Assembly: GCA_030428695.1 (NCBI GenBank)
Contig: JAUIEM010000066.1
Span: 1-30,445, forward strand
Direction: 5' to 3'
From: a bacterium
GTDB lineage: Bacteria > Planctomycetota > J058 > JAJDCP01
Length of the DNA stretch: 30,445 nt
This document shows, one piece after another, positions 29,542-30,445 of this stretch (within the stretch, counting starts at the first letter, position 1; every line of letters begins with the position of its first letter). The translations under genes were made by a program, and so were the position numbers. The notes under the pieces were generated by a model. That model ran no database searches, was not told where the DNA came from, and was given only the letters and a program-made list of their open reading frames with translations.

Positions 29542-30219
29542 TCAGAAGCTCAGCCCCACCGCGTCGCACAGGAAGCGCACGAGCCCCGCGCCGTCCTTGT
29601 AGGCGGCGACGACGCGCTGCAGGAAGTCCTTCTCGACGATCGCCTCCTTCGGCAGCTCGCAGAACGCCGCGAAGTCCTTGCGCTTGATGTCCTCGATCAG
29701 CGGGTGGTCTTTGGCGTAGCCGCGGGGGGGGCGCTTGAGGCTCTCGCCCTCGAGCGCGCCGTATGTCTTCTCGAAGGCCTTCGCCTCGATCACCTTGCGC
29801 CAGGCGCCCTGCTTCTTGTCGATCGCCTCGCGGATCGCGGCGAGCGGCTCTTTGTCGGGGTGCCACACGCCGCTGCCGAGGGCGACCTTGTCGGTGCCGA
29901 TGTGGATGTAGAAGCCGGGCCCGGACTTCGGGCTCTCTTCGTGCAGGAAGCGCGCGCGCAGGTACGGGTTGTAGGGCGACTTGTCCTTCGAGAAGCGCGT
30001 GTCGCGGTAGATGCGCATCAGCGAGCCGCCCGCCTTCTTCGCGACCGCCGTGTAGTGACCGGAGATCCCCTTGAGCGGAGCTTCGAGCTCGCGGATGAAG
30101 GCGAGCATCGGCTGGATGGTCGCCTTCTCGAACTCCTTCTTGTGGGCCGTGAACCAATCGCGGTCGTTGTTCTTCTCGAGCTTCTCGAGCCATGTCAACG
30201 TGGCCTTGCTGAATGTCAT
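29542..30219 (-). CDS. DUF2461 family protein
   Basis: 225 residues. The whole length resembles the DUF2461/TIGR02453 family: FTAHKKEFEKA (23-33), RIYRDTRFSKDKSPYNPYLRARF (about 69-91), GFYIHIGTDKVALGSGVWHPD (about 102-122) and a C-terminal FLCDAVGLSF. Function of the family is not known. No signal or membrane segment. The start ATG overlaps the stop of the upstream dinB gene (ATGA), so they are translationally coupled; whether it has to do with DNA damage is only suggested by that neighbour. Confidence 0.92.
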   Translation of the reverse strand: MTFSKATLTWLEKLEKNNDRDWFTAHKKEFEKATIQPMLAFIRELEAPLKGISGHYTAVAKKAGGSLMRIYRDTRFSKDKSPYNPYLRARFLHEESPKSGPGFYIHIGTDKVALGSGVWHPDKEPLAAIREAIDKKQGAWRKVIEAKAFEKTYGALEGESLKRPPRGYAKDHPLIEDIKRKDFAAFCELPKEAIVEKDFLQRVVAAYKDGAGLVRFLCDAVGLSF

Positions 30220-30445
30220 TCCATGTCCTCCTCGGGCTCATCCTCTCCGGGGGCGTCCCCCGCGTCCACTCCGTCTTCATCGATCTCCGCGAACAAGCCC
30301 CCCTCCTGTGCCTTCTGCACCCGGTAGACCGACAGCCCGACCAGCCGCATCGGCACGTCGAGGTCGAAGCGCTCGAGCAGCGCGCGGGCCTGGGCGAAGA
30401 TCGTGTCGTCGTCGTTGGAAGCCGCCCCGAGCAGCGCCTGGCGGG
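30216..30445 (-). CDS. dinB: DNA polymerase IV, C-terminal end only
   Basis: Only about 75 residues are in the window; the gene enters from the right edge. The piece reads RQALLGAASNDDDTIFAQAR then LLERFDLDVPMRLVGLSVYRV, the end of the little-finger domain of Y-family polymerase DinB, followed by an acidic tail (EDEPEEDME). Catalytic residues lie outside. The usual beta-clamp-binding hydrophobic motif near the C-terminus may be GGLFAE. Identification rests on this short part, hence the lower score. The stop overlaps the DUF2461 start by 4 bp. Confidence 0.75.
   Translation of the reverse strand, partial: RQALLGAASNDDDTIFAQARALLERFDLDVPMRLVGLSVYRVQKAQEGGLFAEIDEDGVDAGDAPGEDEPEEDME

Overview
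This is a very GC-rich bacterial stretch with no RNA genes and no intact mobile element. The genes favour codons ending in G or C, several start with GTG or TTG, and one product is a very large receptor-type Ser/Thr kinase with a DWG loop (instead of DFG) and FG-GAP-like repeats. That style, with many signalling proteins and lineage-restricted secreted or membrane proteins, points to Planctomycetota or Myxococcota; the sequence alone does not decide between them.

Layout. (1) 1-2765, minus: a large phospholipase D-like/superfamily 2 helicase/DUF3427 protein cut by the left edge, with looser codon use than its neighbours; a candidate defence or genome-maintenance gene. (2) 2891-6457: signalling block with a soluble hybrid histidine kinase (+), converging on a two-gene minus operon of a MTH938-type protein and a cyclic-nucleotide-binding/GGDEF protein. 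(3) 6458-6775: intergenic region with an inverted pair of a roughly 80-bp repeat; a third copy lies near 28.96 kb. (4) 6776-9462: a two-subunit, Tat-exported molybdenum hydroxylase of the isoquinoline oxidoreductase type. (5) 9680-11613, minus: a short-chain dehydrogenase and a Rieske oxygenase in one operon. (6) 11699-13888: a secreted coiled-coil protein and an unrecognised membrane protein, convergent. (7) 14004-16600: a tight PepSY protein/response regulator/histidine kinase operon with a recognisable direct-repeat promoter, followed by a class II glutamine amidotransferase. (8) 17522-17915: a possible small membrane protein and three strong hairpins. (9) 17895-22943, minus: the giant kinase. 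(10) 23113-28043: housekeeping run metG, purB, rfbC, folP. (11) 28044-29023: repeat-rich low-GC3 island with a 30-bp tandem triplicate, a large imperfect palindrome and a possibly truncated small gene. (12) 29024-30445, minus: dinB (partial), a DUF2461 protein and a small membrane protein.

How it fits together. The best self-contained functional unit is the PepSY/regulator/kinase operon: an acidic exported PepSY protein, an acidic patch in the sensor loop and an 11-bp-spaced TTCAGC repeat at the promoter together suggest an autoregulated sensor of cations or cationic envelope stress. The most plausible unfamiliar element is the PLD-helicase-DUF3427 protein at the left edge, whose neighbours to the left are not visible. 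Metabolism is represented by two separate oxidative systems (Mo hydroxylase; Rieske oxygenase plus SDR) with unknown substrates.
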